Shown: positions 45,244 through 57,161 of the stretch, in pieces
Position numbering within the stretch: position 1 is the first letter of the stretch
How the letters are laid out: every line of letters begins with the position of its first letter
NCBI GenBank assembly: GCA_029449245.1
Contig: JANATF010000008.1
Coordinates: 620,001 to 684,000, forward strand
Origin: Mortierella alpina
Taxonomy: Eukaryota > Mortierellomycota > Mortierellomycetes > Mortierellales > Mortierellaceae
Reading direction: 5' to 3'
Length of the DNA: 64,000 bases
Notes under the pieces: model-generated
Databases searched by the model: none
The model's input: the letters and a program-made list of their open reading frames with translations, nothing else
What the model was told of the DNA's origin: nothing
Program-made: the position numbers and the translations under genes

Positions 45244-48200
45244 CTAAGCAGGCCGATCAGAAACGTCGGTCATCTCCTGGTCCTGAACGCCTCTTCTTTC
45301 GTCTTCGTCTTCCGCATACTCCTCCTCCTCTTCCTCGTCGTCGTCTTCTCCTTCGCCTTCCTTCCTTTCTCCGTCGTCCTGCTCCTCCTCTTCTTCTTCT
45401 TCGCCCTCCTCAGCCTCGTCCTGCTGTCCTCCTCTTGCAGATCTAGACCTTGCCCGACGACCTCGAACATTCCGCATGGAGGCAGCACCATGGTGGTGTT
45501 CTTCCACAGGCATGGTCGCCTCTTGGCGGTTGTGAGTAGCGGAGGGTCTTTTGTCACTCTGAATACTCAAGGACTGGACAACGCCCTCCTCATCCCTATC
45601 CTCACCCCTTGCCGCGGCGAATGACGCGTCAGGTTGACTCTTTCGGATCATCTCGTTTTCTTCTTCACTCTCATCGCCATCATCCTCATCTCTGTTGTCG
45701 CCATGATCGCCCTTCTCGTGACGGTAGTTGCCCTCATAGGCGGCGGCCGCAGACAATGTCGAGGAGGTACTGGTAGGATCCGATCCAGAAGAGGACTGGT
45801 CACCCTGACTTCCGCCAGTACCACCATGACCACTACTACCAACCGTGGTTTTGCCGCCTTCCTTATTCCCGCCCGACGGAGGGTTACCGACTCTTGCCCG
45901 CTCGACGGCCAATGCGCTCTGCTCCGCCATCTCTGCTGCCACGCGGGTGGCCTGGAGTTCCTTGGCTGTCGCAGAGTCCAAGGCCTCCTCGGACATTTTC
46001 CAAGCCTGTTCCCAATGAGGTTGGGGTAAGAGGTCTTGTGGTAGAGTCGACATCCATTGTTGAAGATTCTGTTGAAAGAACTCTTGTTGGGCCTGCATTC
46101 TGGCAAGGAGGAGGTTTTGCTTTGCGAGGTCGGACTTGAGTTCACAGATGTGATCGAAGGATTTCTTGAGGAGAAAGACCTTGGAGGGGGCCTTGTCGAC
46201 AATGTTGGGAATCATCTGGCGAAGGTCTTCGAAACAGTGCTTGAGCGAATCTCGACGCTTTTGCTCTGCAGCCTTGTGTGACGTTCGGCGGAGCTCAATT
46301 CCGGAATGGAGGTCGGTGTTGTAGGAGAGTCCTAGCGCGCTGAGGAGGGTGTGTCGCGAAAAGAAAAGAAAATAAATGAAAAGAAAAAAAAAAAGTAAAT
46401 GTTAGAGAGATTTCAGAAAACAGGACGCGCACATCCAATGCACACACGAGGCAGGTACACTCGAGCAGAAATGCACGTACTTGTGGTCTCCATCAAGGAT
46501 GTTTTGATAATTGGACTTGGACGCCAATCGTGCCATGGCTTCAGATGTTGACACTATTATTTTCAACGACAACAAGTAAAGTTACGCGTGGTGTGAGTGT
46601 TTGTCAATCAAACATCCTGCGACATGCCATCTTGTAAGCATAAGACAAGTTCTTACCTCCTGGTAACCACGGCTTCAAGCTAGGGGACACGAGCAATGGC
46701 TGAACCCTGGGCGACACCAAGACCGCCTGTCCACTAATACTTCCACGATGCAGTGGCGGCTGTGGCATCAACGTCGGCTTGAGGGCAGGAGATATCAAGG
46801 TCGAAAACCCTGCTGAGGGTGGTGGCATTGGGGTAAGAATGGCCGTCGTGCCTGGGGTCCTGGGCGCTAAAGGCCCGGCTGTGGCACCTGTGGCACTCCC
46901 ATGCCTCCTGCCTACAGCTCTCCTTGACGGTCCAGAGTTACTTGGCGTTGAGGACGACGACGCTGTCGAGGATGAAGATGGAGTAGTCCCTGATTTAGTG
47001 CCTGCAGCAGCGATCTCTTTCCCAGCGGCCTTGGTGCCGTTTTGGTTGGACTTGTTGGTCATTAATGACTTTGACTTTGCATTATTGGCCCCAACCTTGG
47101 GGGACGATGTCGGAGTCGCCTCAGAGCTCGAAAGATTCATCAAAGAAGCCGGTGTGACAGGCGCGAGCGCAGACCTGGGTGTTCCACTTCCTGAGGAAGG
47201 TGTGCTAGAGCCTTGTTGACTATCTGGACCCATTATCACGTCGGCAGTGTTGGCTTGTGTCACTGGCGCGCTGCTGGACGGTGTCTGACTGCTCTGGGCA
47301 GACTGTGAAGCAGCGCGAGGACTCTGTCTTTTCTGTGGCTGTAGCTGCACTGTTTGCAGCTGTTGCTGTTGCTGAACCTGCACCGGCTGCGAAATCCGGA
47401 GCTGCCTCGGAGCCTGGACTTGGCCCTGACTTTGCTGCATAGGCAATATCATGGGTGAATCTTTGAGCGGAATCATTGATGATGCTGGCAGGACAAATGG
47501 AGCCGGTGATGGCGGCATCATCGACAGATGGTTCATGTTGGTGACCAAAAGCGGCGAGGGTGAGGGTTGAGAGTGTGCAAGGGATGTGGTCTGGAGGGCT
47601 TGCGGCTGCGACGTTCCAGTCATGATGGGCGAGGGCGTCGGACAACCATTGCTCGTGGGGAACTGGATAACCATAGGCGACAATGGAGCAAGAGTGGAGG
47701 ATGATCTAGATCGACCCGGAGCGCTGGTATTCTGCTTCCTCAACCCGGTAGGCGAGATCGGATGACTGATCATCGGCCGCATGGCGGGCGAGCTCTTGGG
47801 CACCGCAGTCCGGACAGGCCCACCTCCACCACCACCACCTCCACCACCACCACCTCCACCACCACCACTTACACCGCTCATCGTCCGAGAATGAGCTGTG
47901 GACTGCTGACCATTGGCGCCATCCCGCTCAACCGTGTTCCTTCGCTTCATTGGAGGTCGCTGAGAGTTTTGAGCAGGGCTTTTAGTGTCGACAAGAGCGT
48001 GCTTGGTTCCTTGTCCTTGACGTTGTTGCTGTTGCTGTTGCTGTTGCTGAAGCTGATGCTGTCTCTGGAGCTGCTGTTGTAACTGGTTCGTCAATTTTTT
48101 CTGTTGATCGTGCTGGAGCTGGAGTTGCTGATGCTGAAGCTGTTGCTGCTGTTGGGGCTCCAGTGGTGCTTGAGTCTGAAGCTGCTGGAGCTGCTGGATC

Positions 48201-49290
48201 TGCTGCTGCTGAACCTGATGGGCCTGCTGGAACTGTATGGGCAAGGAGCTGAAGCCCGGTCCTGAGAAGGATAGATAATCGATCTGCGACGTGCGATGAG
48301 GCTGAAGGGCAGGCGATGTCAAGGGCGAGAATATCTCGTTGGATGTCGACATGGGCGCAGCAACATTAGAGTATGGATGCGAGGGTGTCATGGCGGGTGA
48401 GATCAGAGGCGTAAACTGAACCTGCAAACGGAGACAAAAGATTGCGCGTTAGTGTGTTTCAGGGTCAAGGTCGATGGTTGCCGATAGTGTGCATTGGTTT
48501 TCGCTATCGGGAGTACCTCGTCCTCCTCCTCGAACTGGTCCGACACATCGACTGTGACCTCGGAGGTCGTCATGGGCTGGATTCCCAGAGGAGACATGTA
48601 CTGCGTGTAGTCGCTGGTGTAGTATTCGCTACCGGCGGGCGTGAGAAGCTGCTGCCTCGTTCCTTCTTTGGAGACTTGTGTTTGTGTCTGAGGGAACTGC
48701 TGAAGCTGCTGCTGCTGCTGCTGCAGGAGCTGCTGTTGCTGGCGCTGTTGTTGTTGCTGTAGGAACAACTGCTGCTGGCGATGTTGCTGCTGCAATTGCT
48801 GCTGAAGGCTGGTCGCGTTGAGGTTTGCTCCGCTGGACTTTGCAACCTTATCGGGATGGGTCTGAAAAAGAGGTGTGGTTGAAGCCGAAGCCGAGATAGA
48901 AGCCATCATATCGGCGGTCACAGCGGGTGTAAAGTCATACGACGACGACGTGGAGGGGGGTTCATTATTCATTATCTGCTGGCGCTGAGTCTGGTTCTCG
49001 GCGGAAAGGCTCTGGGATGGGTCGTCATGGAGCAACAGGTTTTGGAGTTGCCGCTGTTCGTGCTGCTGCAGCTGTTTCTGCTGGTGTTGTTGTTGCAATT
49101 GCTGCTGGTGTTGCTGCTGCTGGTGTTGCTGTTGTTGATGCTGCTGCTGCTGCTGATGTTGCTGCTGTTGCTGCTGCAAATGCTGCTGCAGTTGGGTAGC
49201 CTGAGCTGGCTCAAACGCAAAGTCGCTGAGAGATAGCTCCAAGCCAGCCTGGTGGAGGTTGAAAGACGAATTGTCAAAGTTGAACGACAT
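45244..49290 (-). CDS. Large bHLH transcription factor, 1235 aa
   Basis: Exons 49290-48517, 48421-46657, 46553-46481 and 46339-45244, all joining in phase. The bHLH is near residues 888-940: basic region RRTSHKAAEQKRRDSLKHCF, helix-loop-helix LRQMIPNIVDKAPSKVFLLK and ICELK, followed by a Leu/Gln-rich coil. His/Glu/Arg at the basic-region contacts predict E-box (CACGTG-type) binding. The first 870 residues are polyQ-, Ser- and Pro-rich with a polyGly run. Scattered through them are short motifs of the form SPAxxP (PLISPAMTP, PLTSPALQP, TLISPALKP, LLVSPSLKPWLPGG). The C-terminus is very acidic, a likely activation region. The ATG chosen (MSFNFDN) is the first in frame; translation upstream lacks an ATG. 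Confidence 0.9.
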
Positions 49291-51247
49291 TATCAGAGGC
49301 AAAGTATAGGGACTAATACCCTGAGAACTCTTTGGTCGCTAAAAACTCGTTTTTAGACTGTGGATCCCTAGTCGATCTCTTCGTGCTGGGGCTTTCAGGG
49401 ATATCGCACGCACTAGGCTGTCGAGAAAGTGAGAACGGACTCTGTAAGTTATCTATCTAGCTTTAAAGTTCTCCGCATATTTCTGCGTCCTGTATTAACA
49501 GAGTACGCAGCAAAATACGGATAGTGCAAGGTCGAGCAGTGCAGGTGATTGAGTGACTGATGAGCGAGGTTGTAACACGGAGAGAAGGGTCGAGGAAATG
49601 GATCGCAATGTGTTGCCGGGAGGTAATGAGCTCGACTGAGATGGCATCACCAAGCCATGAAGTCGATCCATACCTTGCAAGGGCTTCTCCAGGTCTAGGA
49701 TATGGAGATAGGGAGACGTGCAAGGGAGGCTGCTGGCGTTGTGCTGCTGGTAGAAGGTCAGTCAGTCTGGGTCCCAGGGATGCTGAAGGGAAGGCGTGTG
49801 TAATACCGAGACGTGGACACCCAGCAGGCTGGAGAGAGGCGCAACCTGGCGGAGGAGTAGAGGAAGGGGGTGATCGCAACGGTGCAACAGTGACAGCTGG
49901 GGATAGGAGGACGAGGAGGGTGGAGAGGCGAGGATGCAGAGCGAGAAGGAGGTCGGGAAGAGAAGCAAGAGCGAAAGGACGAGAGAAGGACGAGAGAAGG
50001 ACGAGAAGGAGTCAGGAAAGAGAACAAAGAGAACAAAGAGAAGGGGAGAAAAACGGGTGGGCAGAGGGGGAGAAACAACCTTAGAAAAGACACTGGCCAC
50101 GCCTGGACCGCTGAGCCATTCGCCGCCCATCCTCCGCCTTCGTTCCTGCTGCCTGTCTCTCTATCTCTCTCTCTCTGTCCACCTGCCTGTCTGTCTGTCG
50201 GTGTATCCTCCGTCCATCCGTTGTCGAGGACGCCTGGTTGTGTCGCTGGCTGCTCTCGCCATCCGTCCATCAGCTTAGCTTGAGCAGATACACATCAATG
50301 GAACCACTCGAGCGACGACCTCCCCTGCATCCTGGCCTCTTCCTCACCCCCGCTCGCGCTCTCTCCCTTTTCACCCCCGATTCGGTGTCTTTGCTCAGCC
50401 AGTACTACCCTCTCATTTGCGACGTTTTCCTCACGATCGCAACTCTCTGGCACCTGTCAACAGGTGTCGGTGCCAGGGCGGTATTGACGTTGTGTCTGTG
50501 CTCCCAGTCCGCTGCTCTTGTTCTCCCTGTCTCGCCTTCTTTATTTCTTTGTAGTGCAGTAATGTTTATCATATCCTCGTTCTCTTCTTTTTGCCATCTT
50601 GTTGCTCCGGTCGAGCCCTTGGTGTTTTTTTGCCAATTTACTCCTAGGGCGCGTTGGCTTCACGTTCCGATTTAGTCGAAGCTGATTGGCTGCTACGCTG
50701 CGGTCAAATCTAAAGGTGCACAACCCATGCGACAATTGACCGTCTCCCCCGTCCTTGAGGCAGCAGGCACACTGTGCCGTAGATCATTATCGTGGGCGGG
50801 GCCATAAAAAGGCGCATGTTCCCACAGGATACAGCTCTTTCGAACAACGTGGCTCCGATAAACAGCGGCTTCATCACTGGCTCATGTGCGGGCGAGTGGA
50901 TCGGCCTGTTTCATGAGCCCTGGATACACTCATTGCTTCTATCGCTGCAAGGCCGTCAACCGGCTGTAGCTCTTCTTGAGACACTTTCCTCATCCAAGGT
51001 TACTCTTCATCTGCTGCTTGGCACCCAGCTCCCGCGTCCTGTTGTACCACCACCGCTACGTCGTATGAGATGTCTACCCGCATGAATAAAATCGTAGCGG
51101 TAGCGGTGCTGCATGACAAGGGTCATCATGTGATTTACAAGTTTCTTCTCACGCATCCTCCACACTCATCTTCAATCAGCGCTCCATTTTCCCACCATTG
51201 CTCTTCTCCTCTCCACTCCTCACATCCCCTGACAACCTCCCCTCGCC
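49291..51247. promoter_or_regulatory. Divergent intergenic region, 2 kb
   Basis: Separates the bHLH and isobutyryl-CoA dehydrogenase genes. It has GA-rich stretches (49920-50060), a CT/CTGT microsatellite near 50157-50200 and a TATA-like CATAAAAAG near 50803. Frames at 50298-50675 and 50792-51085 are open but carry no motifs and no supported splice partner. Confidence 0.5.
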
Positions 51248-53180
51248 ATGGCTCTTTTCCTCAACACCGCTGCAAGACGCGTTCCCGCCAGACTGGGCCG
51301 GGCTGCCTCCGCTGTCTCCAGCCAGATCCGCCACTTTTCATCCCCTATTGACCGTACGTCGCCTTTTGCTTGCATCTGGACAAAGGGAGCGCACAGACGA
51401 TGTGGATCTCTTTTTCAGTTCCTGTTGGCATTGTGTACACGATCGTCCTGGAAAAGACGACATGCGCTAACCTATTAATATCCATGCTACTGCTCTCTTT
51501 TAGCCTCCATCGGACTCACTGGTAGGCAAAAGGAATGGCTGCTTGGCCTGTTGCTGATTCAGGCACCAGAACCAGAGGAATTCTAATTTTCCCACCCTTT
51601 TTCAATACCCCACAGATGACCAGAAAGAATTGCAGAGCCTTGCACGCACATTCGCCGACAACGAATTCGCCCCAAAGATGCAGGAGGTAAAGAAAACGAG
51701 CAACGGTCGAGCAACAGCCGTTTCTGGTCACTGCAGCTAGTCTCTGTGGATACCTATCGATGGCTGACTTTATTTCATGAACCTTGTACTCCTCTCATTC
51801 ATGCTGCCTGTTGTGTCTTACCCTTGTCCGCCCTGCTGCTGTAGTGGGATGACAAACAATACTTCCCAGTCGACGTACTTCGCAAGGGCGCGGAACTCGG
51901 ATTCGGTGGTCTGTACACTCGCGAGGACGTCGGTGGCTCGGGCCTTGGACGATTGGAGACCTCTGTTATCTTTGAGGCCTTGTCGACCGGCTGTGTTTCC
52001 ACAACAGCCTACATCAGTATTCACAAGTAAGGAAGTAGTCTGATCTCTGGAATGCATAGAGGTCAAATGAGAGGACATGTACACTGACCGTCTGTTCTGC
52101 TTGTCTATATCTGGACTATGTTGCCATTCAGCATGTGCGGTTGGATGATTGGTAAGTGCACACTGTGCGCATCTCGCCTCGGTACAAAGTTAAAAAGTAG
52201 AGCATTGCCTTACTTACGGTTCGCTGTGCACTTTCAGATACCTACGGTTCCGAGGAGCAGCGTCAAAAGTACCTGCCTAGCTTGACGAGCATGGAGAAGT
52301 TCGCCTCATACTGCCTGACAGAACCTGGTGCAGGATCTGACGCTGCAGGACTCTCCACGACTGCGGTCAAAAAGGGTTCGCACTATGTTCTCAATGGTAG
52401 CAAGGCTTTTATTTCCGGAGGAGGTTCTTCTGATGTCTATGTGATCATGGCTCGCACCGGAGGACCAGGACCCAAGGGTATCTCGTGCTTCATTGTTGAG
52501 AAGGGATTCAAGGGTCTGAGCTTTGGCAAGAAGGAGAACAAACTTGGATGGAACTCTCAGGAGACTAGGGCTGTCATCATGGAAGACTGCGAGGTCCCAG
52601 TTGAGAACTTGGTCGGCGCTGAGGGCCAAGGTTTCTCTATTGCGATGAAGGGCCTCAATGGTGGACGGGTCAACATTGGTAAGATTACGATGCAACCTGC
52701 ACATCCATGCTGTGGAAGCACCTTGTCCAAACTATCTTAACGACCTGGTATTGCTTGTGTGTGTGTTCTGTAGGATCCTGCAGTTTGGGTGCTGCACAAG
52801 CCTCGATCGAGGCGGCATTGGACCATGTCAAGGTTCGTAAGCAGTTCAACCAGCCTTTGTCTGCGTTCCAAAATACCCAGTTCAAGCTCGCGGACATGGC
52901 CACCAGCCTGCTCTCCTCGCGACTGATGATCCGTCAAGCGGCCATGATGCTGGATCAGAACCATCCCGATGTGGCCAGCTTCTGCGCCATGGCCAAGCTC
53001 CATTCCACGGACGCGTGCTTCCAGATCTGTGACGATAGTCTGCAGCTGCACGGAGGATACGGATACCTCAAGGACTACAAGGTCAATGTGTACCTTCGCG
53101 ACGCTCGCGTGCACCGCATTCTGGAGGGAACTAACGAGGTGATGCGCATGGTTGCCTCTCGCTCGCTCTTGGCCGAGTAG
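51248..53180 (+). CDS. ACAD8: Isobutyryl-CoA dehydrogenase, mitochondrial
   Basis: Acyl-CoA dehydrogenase of valine breakdown, converting isobutyryl-CoA to methacrylyl-CoA with electrons passed to ETF; mitochondrial matrix. 414 aa from seven exons: 51248-51353, 51504-51521, 51616-51686, 51845-52026, 52132-52151, 52238-52678 and 52774-53180. Exons 2 and 5 are only 18 and 20 nt. An Arg/Ser/Ala-rich transit peptide ends before HFSSPID. Substrate-pocket and FAD motifs: [44 protein letters not shown], and [20 protein letters not shown] and [10 protein letters not shown] follow; the EGTNE glutamate is the catalytic base. The NMCGWMID stretch is the ACAD8-like feature that separates it from short-chain and short/branched-chain relatives. 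Confidence 0.93.
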
Positions 53181-53986
53181 AGGGTGCCCACTGGATCCCA
53201 TAGACAATATATAAGATGAATAGAAGTGGCGCGATGATTCAAGTGGATGCCAAGTGGCCAAGTGCAGAGCTGCTCAGAGGTGCTCTGTGCATGTGGTAAT
53301 CATGGACATGCTGTATGCACGCCAATTTCCCCTGTGTCTGCACTGAGGCAACGGTTGCTTTGCTGGGAAACCCTCGCGAGCGTGGCCCGGGTGTGTGGAA
53401 AGTGGAGGCACTCGGGCCTGCCGACTGGCAACAGTTGCTTATGTTCAGTTCAACCCCTCATTCGTTTCACTGGCTTCATCACCCTCGGCACACCCCAAAC
53501 ATTGATTCCCTTTGATTCCCTCTCCACATTCTGGCCACCATCAGTCTGCGCCTTCGCCTTCGCTTGTCACTCTGGTGCTAGTTCCTGGGCTGTGCGCTCG
53601 CTTTCCAGCGTCGCCCTCAAGTTCAAGCGGAAGGTCACACTCTGACCCCCATCAACCCACCCATCAGTGCGCACTTGCCGCTCCTTTTTGGTATTCCCAC
53701 ACTCTGTTCATCTCGTCCTACCCCTGCAATCGATACTTCAACCTGGGGTTGACCTTCTTGTTTGGTCTGAACCCTTGTGCAGGGCGTACATGTAGAATCT
53801 GTGCTCCTCTCGGTGTGCACACAAAAGGGCTCTCTTTTTCCACTCATAATTTATTGAGTGGGCAGCATCCGAATTGCACAAGGACATCGTCACTCGTTGA
53901 CACAGGAACACTGCCTCCACTCCAGCTACTCTTTTCTCTTTTGTTTTTTTGTTCTCTTTCTTTTTTCGCTCTCTTCCCACTCTTCG
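53181..53986. other. Intergenic, ACAD8 to kinase
   Basis: 806 bp with the ACAD8 3' flank and the kinase promoter, ending in T/C runs before the ATG at 53987. No gene seen. Confidence 0.5.
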
Positions 53987-54590
53987 ATGCAGACCTCTGC
54001 AGACCCACCGCCCCGCTACCCTCACGGCTCGACCTCCTCCCTGACGACCCTTGCTTTCCCGCCACCCTCGTACGCCTCTGCACAACTGCCCTCGAAAGCC
54101 AAAGCCTTCGTTACAAGGACACTTGTCCGCGACAAGGACTTTTCAGCCTACCACCACAGCCACGACTGTGCACCGCCCGACAGCCAAGAGGTAATTGTCT
54201 CTTTGATCGTGCTCATTCGCCTGGATCCACAGGTGGATTGATTGCCTTCCTGTCCTTGTGTGCATGTGTGCAGGTGGTTCTTGCTCGTCCACTGGTGCAA
54301 AGTAGGTCCCCGTGGGCGAGCGAGAACAGCGGCCTCTCAAATACCTCTCAAATACAGCGTCGCTGTCTCCAGCAACTGTGGGCTATTGCAATATACAATA
54401 TACATATGGTTTTTTTTTCATTTTCCTGATTGATCATCATCTCGCATCTCCCACACATCCACACATCTGTCCTTTTGCTCCTCACTGTCTGTCCCTCCGC
54501 AGCGCAGAGTGTCCTCCTCAGCAATCATCGTCTTCCTTCACTCTCTCCACTCCCCTCTCCACCCCTTCTCCACACTCGCCTCTTTCTCTC

Positions 54591-54638
<48 letters not shown>

Positions 54639-57050
54639 TGTCTCTCTCTCTCTGTCTGTCTCTCTCTCCACCTGCACTTTGCACTTGGCCCCATTCCTAC
54701 CTACCCCGAGCCCTCTTGCGGAGCAACAACAACCTCGTAATCTGGCCCAAACTCGCTCCCCCCCCCCCCCCCCCCCCACATCTTCCACCTGCTCTCGCTC
54801 TCTCTCCTCCATCTCTCTACGCTCTCGCTCGCTCGCTCGCACTCTTCACTCCGCACTCTCTGACGCTTTTGAACGCTCCGTCTGCTTGTCAACGGTCGAA
54901 TGTCTTTTGTAACGAACCGTTTCCTTGCAATGTCCACGCTGCACTCATCCCCTTGATCGCCTGTGCACACCCGCAGATGCCAATCATGCTGATCCCCTCC
55001 ACACTCTTTTTTCCTCCATTCTTCCAACAGCAGTTCCTCAGGCGAGTGGCATCGACGCCCAACACCAAGGCAGCTTTCGACGACGCCATCTCAACCACCC
55101 AGGCAAAACAGACCTCATCACCCCTCGCAAAGTCCAACAGCTCCATCCACTCCAGTATGACCACATCGTCCATGACCACCACCACCACCGGCACCACCAC
55201 CATCGGCAGCAATGGCCTCCACCTGGGCATCCCCAAGAGTCCCAACGGCTCAGCTCTGGATCTCAGGAGAGGCTCCTTCCGCCGGACATACTCATCCAAC
55301 TCGATCAAGAAAAAGTCCGTGGAGGTGACTCCCAGCAGCTTTGTCAAGATTCGGTTGCTAGGCAAGGGAGACGTTGGCAAGGTCTATCTGGTCCGACAGA
55401 AGGATACAGATCGATTGTATGCCATGAAAGGTAAAACAAGCACAATGCACCCCCCACAGGCCTTCAACCGTTGGGAGATCTTGATCTCTGCCTGCATTTT
55501 ACTGACAGTGCTATTTTTCTATGGAACGTTTGGTCGTGGATAGTGCTGTCCAAGAAGGAGATGATCAAACGCAACAAGATCAAGCGAGCCTTTGCAGAGC
55601 AGGAGATCCTGGCGACATCCAACCACCCGTTCATTGTCACACTATACCATTCATTCCAGTCCGAGGACTATCTGTATCTCTGCATGGAGTACTGCATGGG
55701 AGGCGAGTTCTTTCGAGGTGAGAAAAATACCGTTGCTCCATCGTTCTGTCGACCGGGCATTGCTCTGTTGATCTGCTTAGCAAGGACAAGGAATCTAGTT
55801 GCTGATATTGGGTTCTCCTCCTGGACATTGGATACCTTGTTCTTTCTCTCGCTCTTCCTCTCTTTCTCTCTCAGCATTACAAACGCGGCCTGGAAAGTTT
55901 CTCCAGGAGGAAGATGCCAAGTTCTATGCTGCCGAAGTCATTGCCGCTCTGGAATACCTACACCTGATGGGCTTCATATACCGCGATTTAAAGCCGGAGA
56001 GTACGTTCATGTCTTTGTGCAGTCCTCGATCTGTTGTCTTTTTAGTTGGCACGTACAGCTTTGAACTCACGCCCTGTTTCCTTTGCTCGTTCAATTAGAT
56101 ATTTTGCTGCATCAGACGGGTCATATCATGTTGACGGACTTTGATCTTTCAAAGCAATCATCGCCAGCAGGAGAACCCACTGTGGTCAAGAACGGATCGC
56201 CATCCATGCCTCCAGCCCTCGACACAAAGTCGTGCATCGCCAATCTGCGGACAAATAGTTTTGTTGGCACGGAAGGTACAAAACATGAAGACTACAGAGA
56301 AATGAAACCCGACCCAACCCCATATGAATTTTGGACCCACCCTTCCAAATACGCAACACGCCTCCATTCTTCTAGCTAACAGCAGCACCGATTTCGTCCT
56401 TTCTCCATTGTTTTTTTTTACTCCCCTTGACTGGTTGCAGAGTATATCGCACCTGAGGTCATCAAAGGATGCGGACACACATCTGCAGTGGATTGGTGGA
56501 CTCTGGGGATTCTCATTTACGAGATGCTTTTTGGCGTGACACCGTTCAAGGGCAGGGACAGGAACGCGACGTTTCAATCGATTTTGCACACGGATGTTCA
56601 GTTCCCGGACCACCCGGGTGCGCAACCGATTTCGTCGCTCTGCAAGTCTGTGATTCGGAAGCTGCTGATCAAGGACGATCAGCTCCGGTTAGGATCCAAG
56701 GCTGGGGCGAGTGATGTGAAATCGCATCCTTTCTTCAAGACGACCAACTGGGCCCTGTTGAGGCACCTGCCACCGCCCATCATACCCCAACCTTCCTTTG
56801 GAGCGGACGCCATCAACTTTCGGCAGATGCACGAGTCAGTCAGTCTGGACATTGAGGGCGAGGAGCTGGTACTTCAACACCCCGGGGCTAAGAATCTATT
56901 TGCCAATTTCAGCTCAGGTAAAGGACCTCTGCTTTTTTGCATGGTTTTTTTTTTTTTTTTGGTCCGCTCCTGTTGATCCTGTCTTATGTCATAGGAACGG
57001 CATTTGGTATTAACGCAAACCCTTTACTTTCTTCGCTATTGACTCGATAG
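53987..57050 (+). CDS. FPK1: AGC kinase, FPK1/KIN82/NRC-2 flippase-kinase family
   Basis: 537 aa from exons 53987-54190, 55031-55430, 55544-55717, 55875-56000, 56099-56275, 56441-56917 and 56995-57050. This family phosphorylates P4-ATPase flippases and supports polar growth. The preface [16 protein letters not shown] and [20 protein letters not shown] are typical of NRC-2 kinases. The kinase domain has [11 protein letters not shown], the ATP lysine in YAMK (residue 201), [39 protein letters not shown], a DFDLSK motif (DFD in place of DFG, usual here), a long activation-loop insert, and [13 protein letters not shown]. Exon 1 and its ATG are less certain because the first intron would be 840 bp and is filled with CT and C runs. 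A start inside that region cannot be excluded. Confidence 0.9.
54586..54672. repeat. (CT)n tract in FPK1 intron 1
   Basis: Interrupted CT/CTGT microsatellite of about 85 bases. A 20-base C run lies at 54758-54777. Confidence 0.85.
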
Positions 57051-57161
57051 TCACTTTGCATCATGATGGGGACGACGATGTGTAATCTCATACTTACAGC
57101 AATAAACAAAAACAAAGCACCAGTACACAACACTCTGCGATCCAGTTCTATCTGTTTATTT
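57051..57161. terminator. 111-bp gap between convergent stops
   Basis: AATAAA at about 57101 fits the kinase gene and TTTATT at about 57152 fits the leftward gene. Confidence 0.5.

Noticed and set aside
45270-49277. Many Ser/Asn/Val/Leu-rich frames overlapping the bHLH gene
   Set aside because: They are alternate-frame translations of CAG/CTG and acidic-codon repeats.
50298-51085. Two frames (50298-50675, 50792-51085) upstream of ACAD8
   Set aside because: Composition is Leu/Ser/Pro-rich without motifs, and no in-phase intron links them. They are treated as intergenic.
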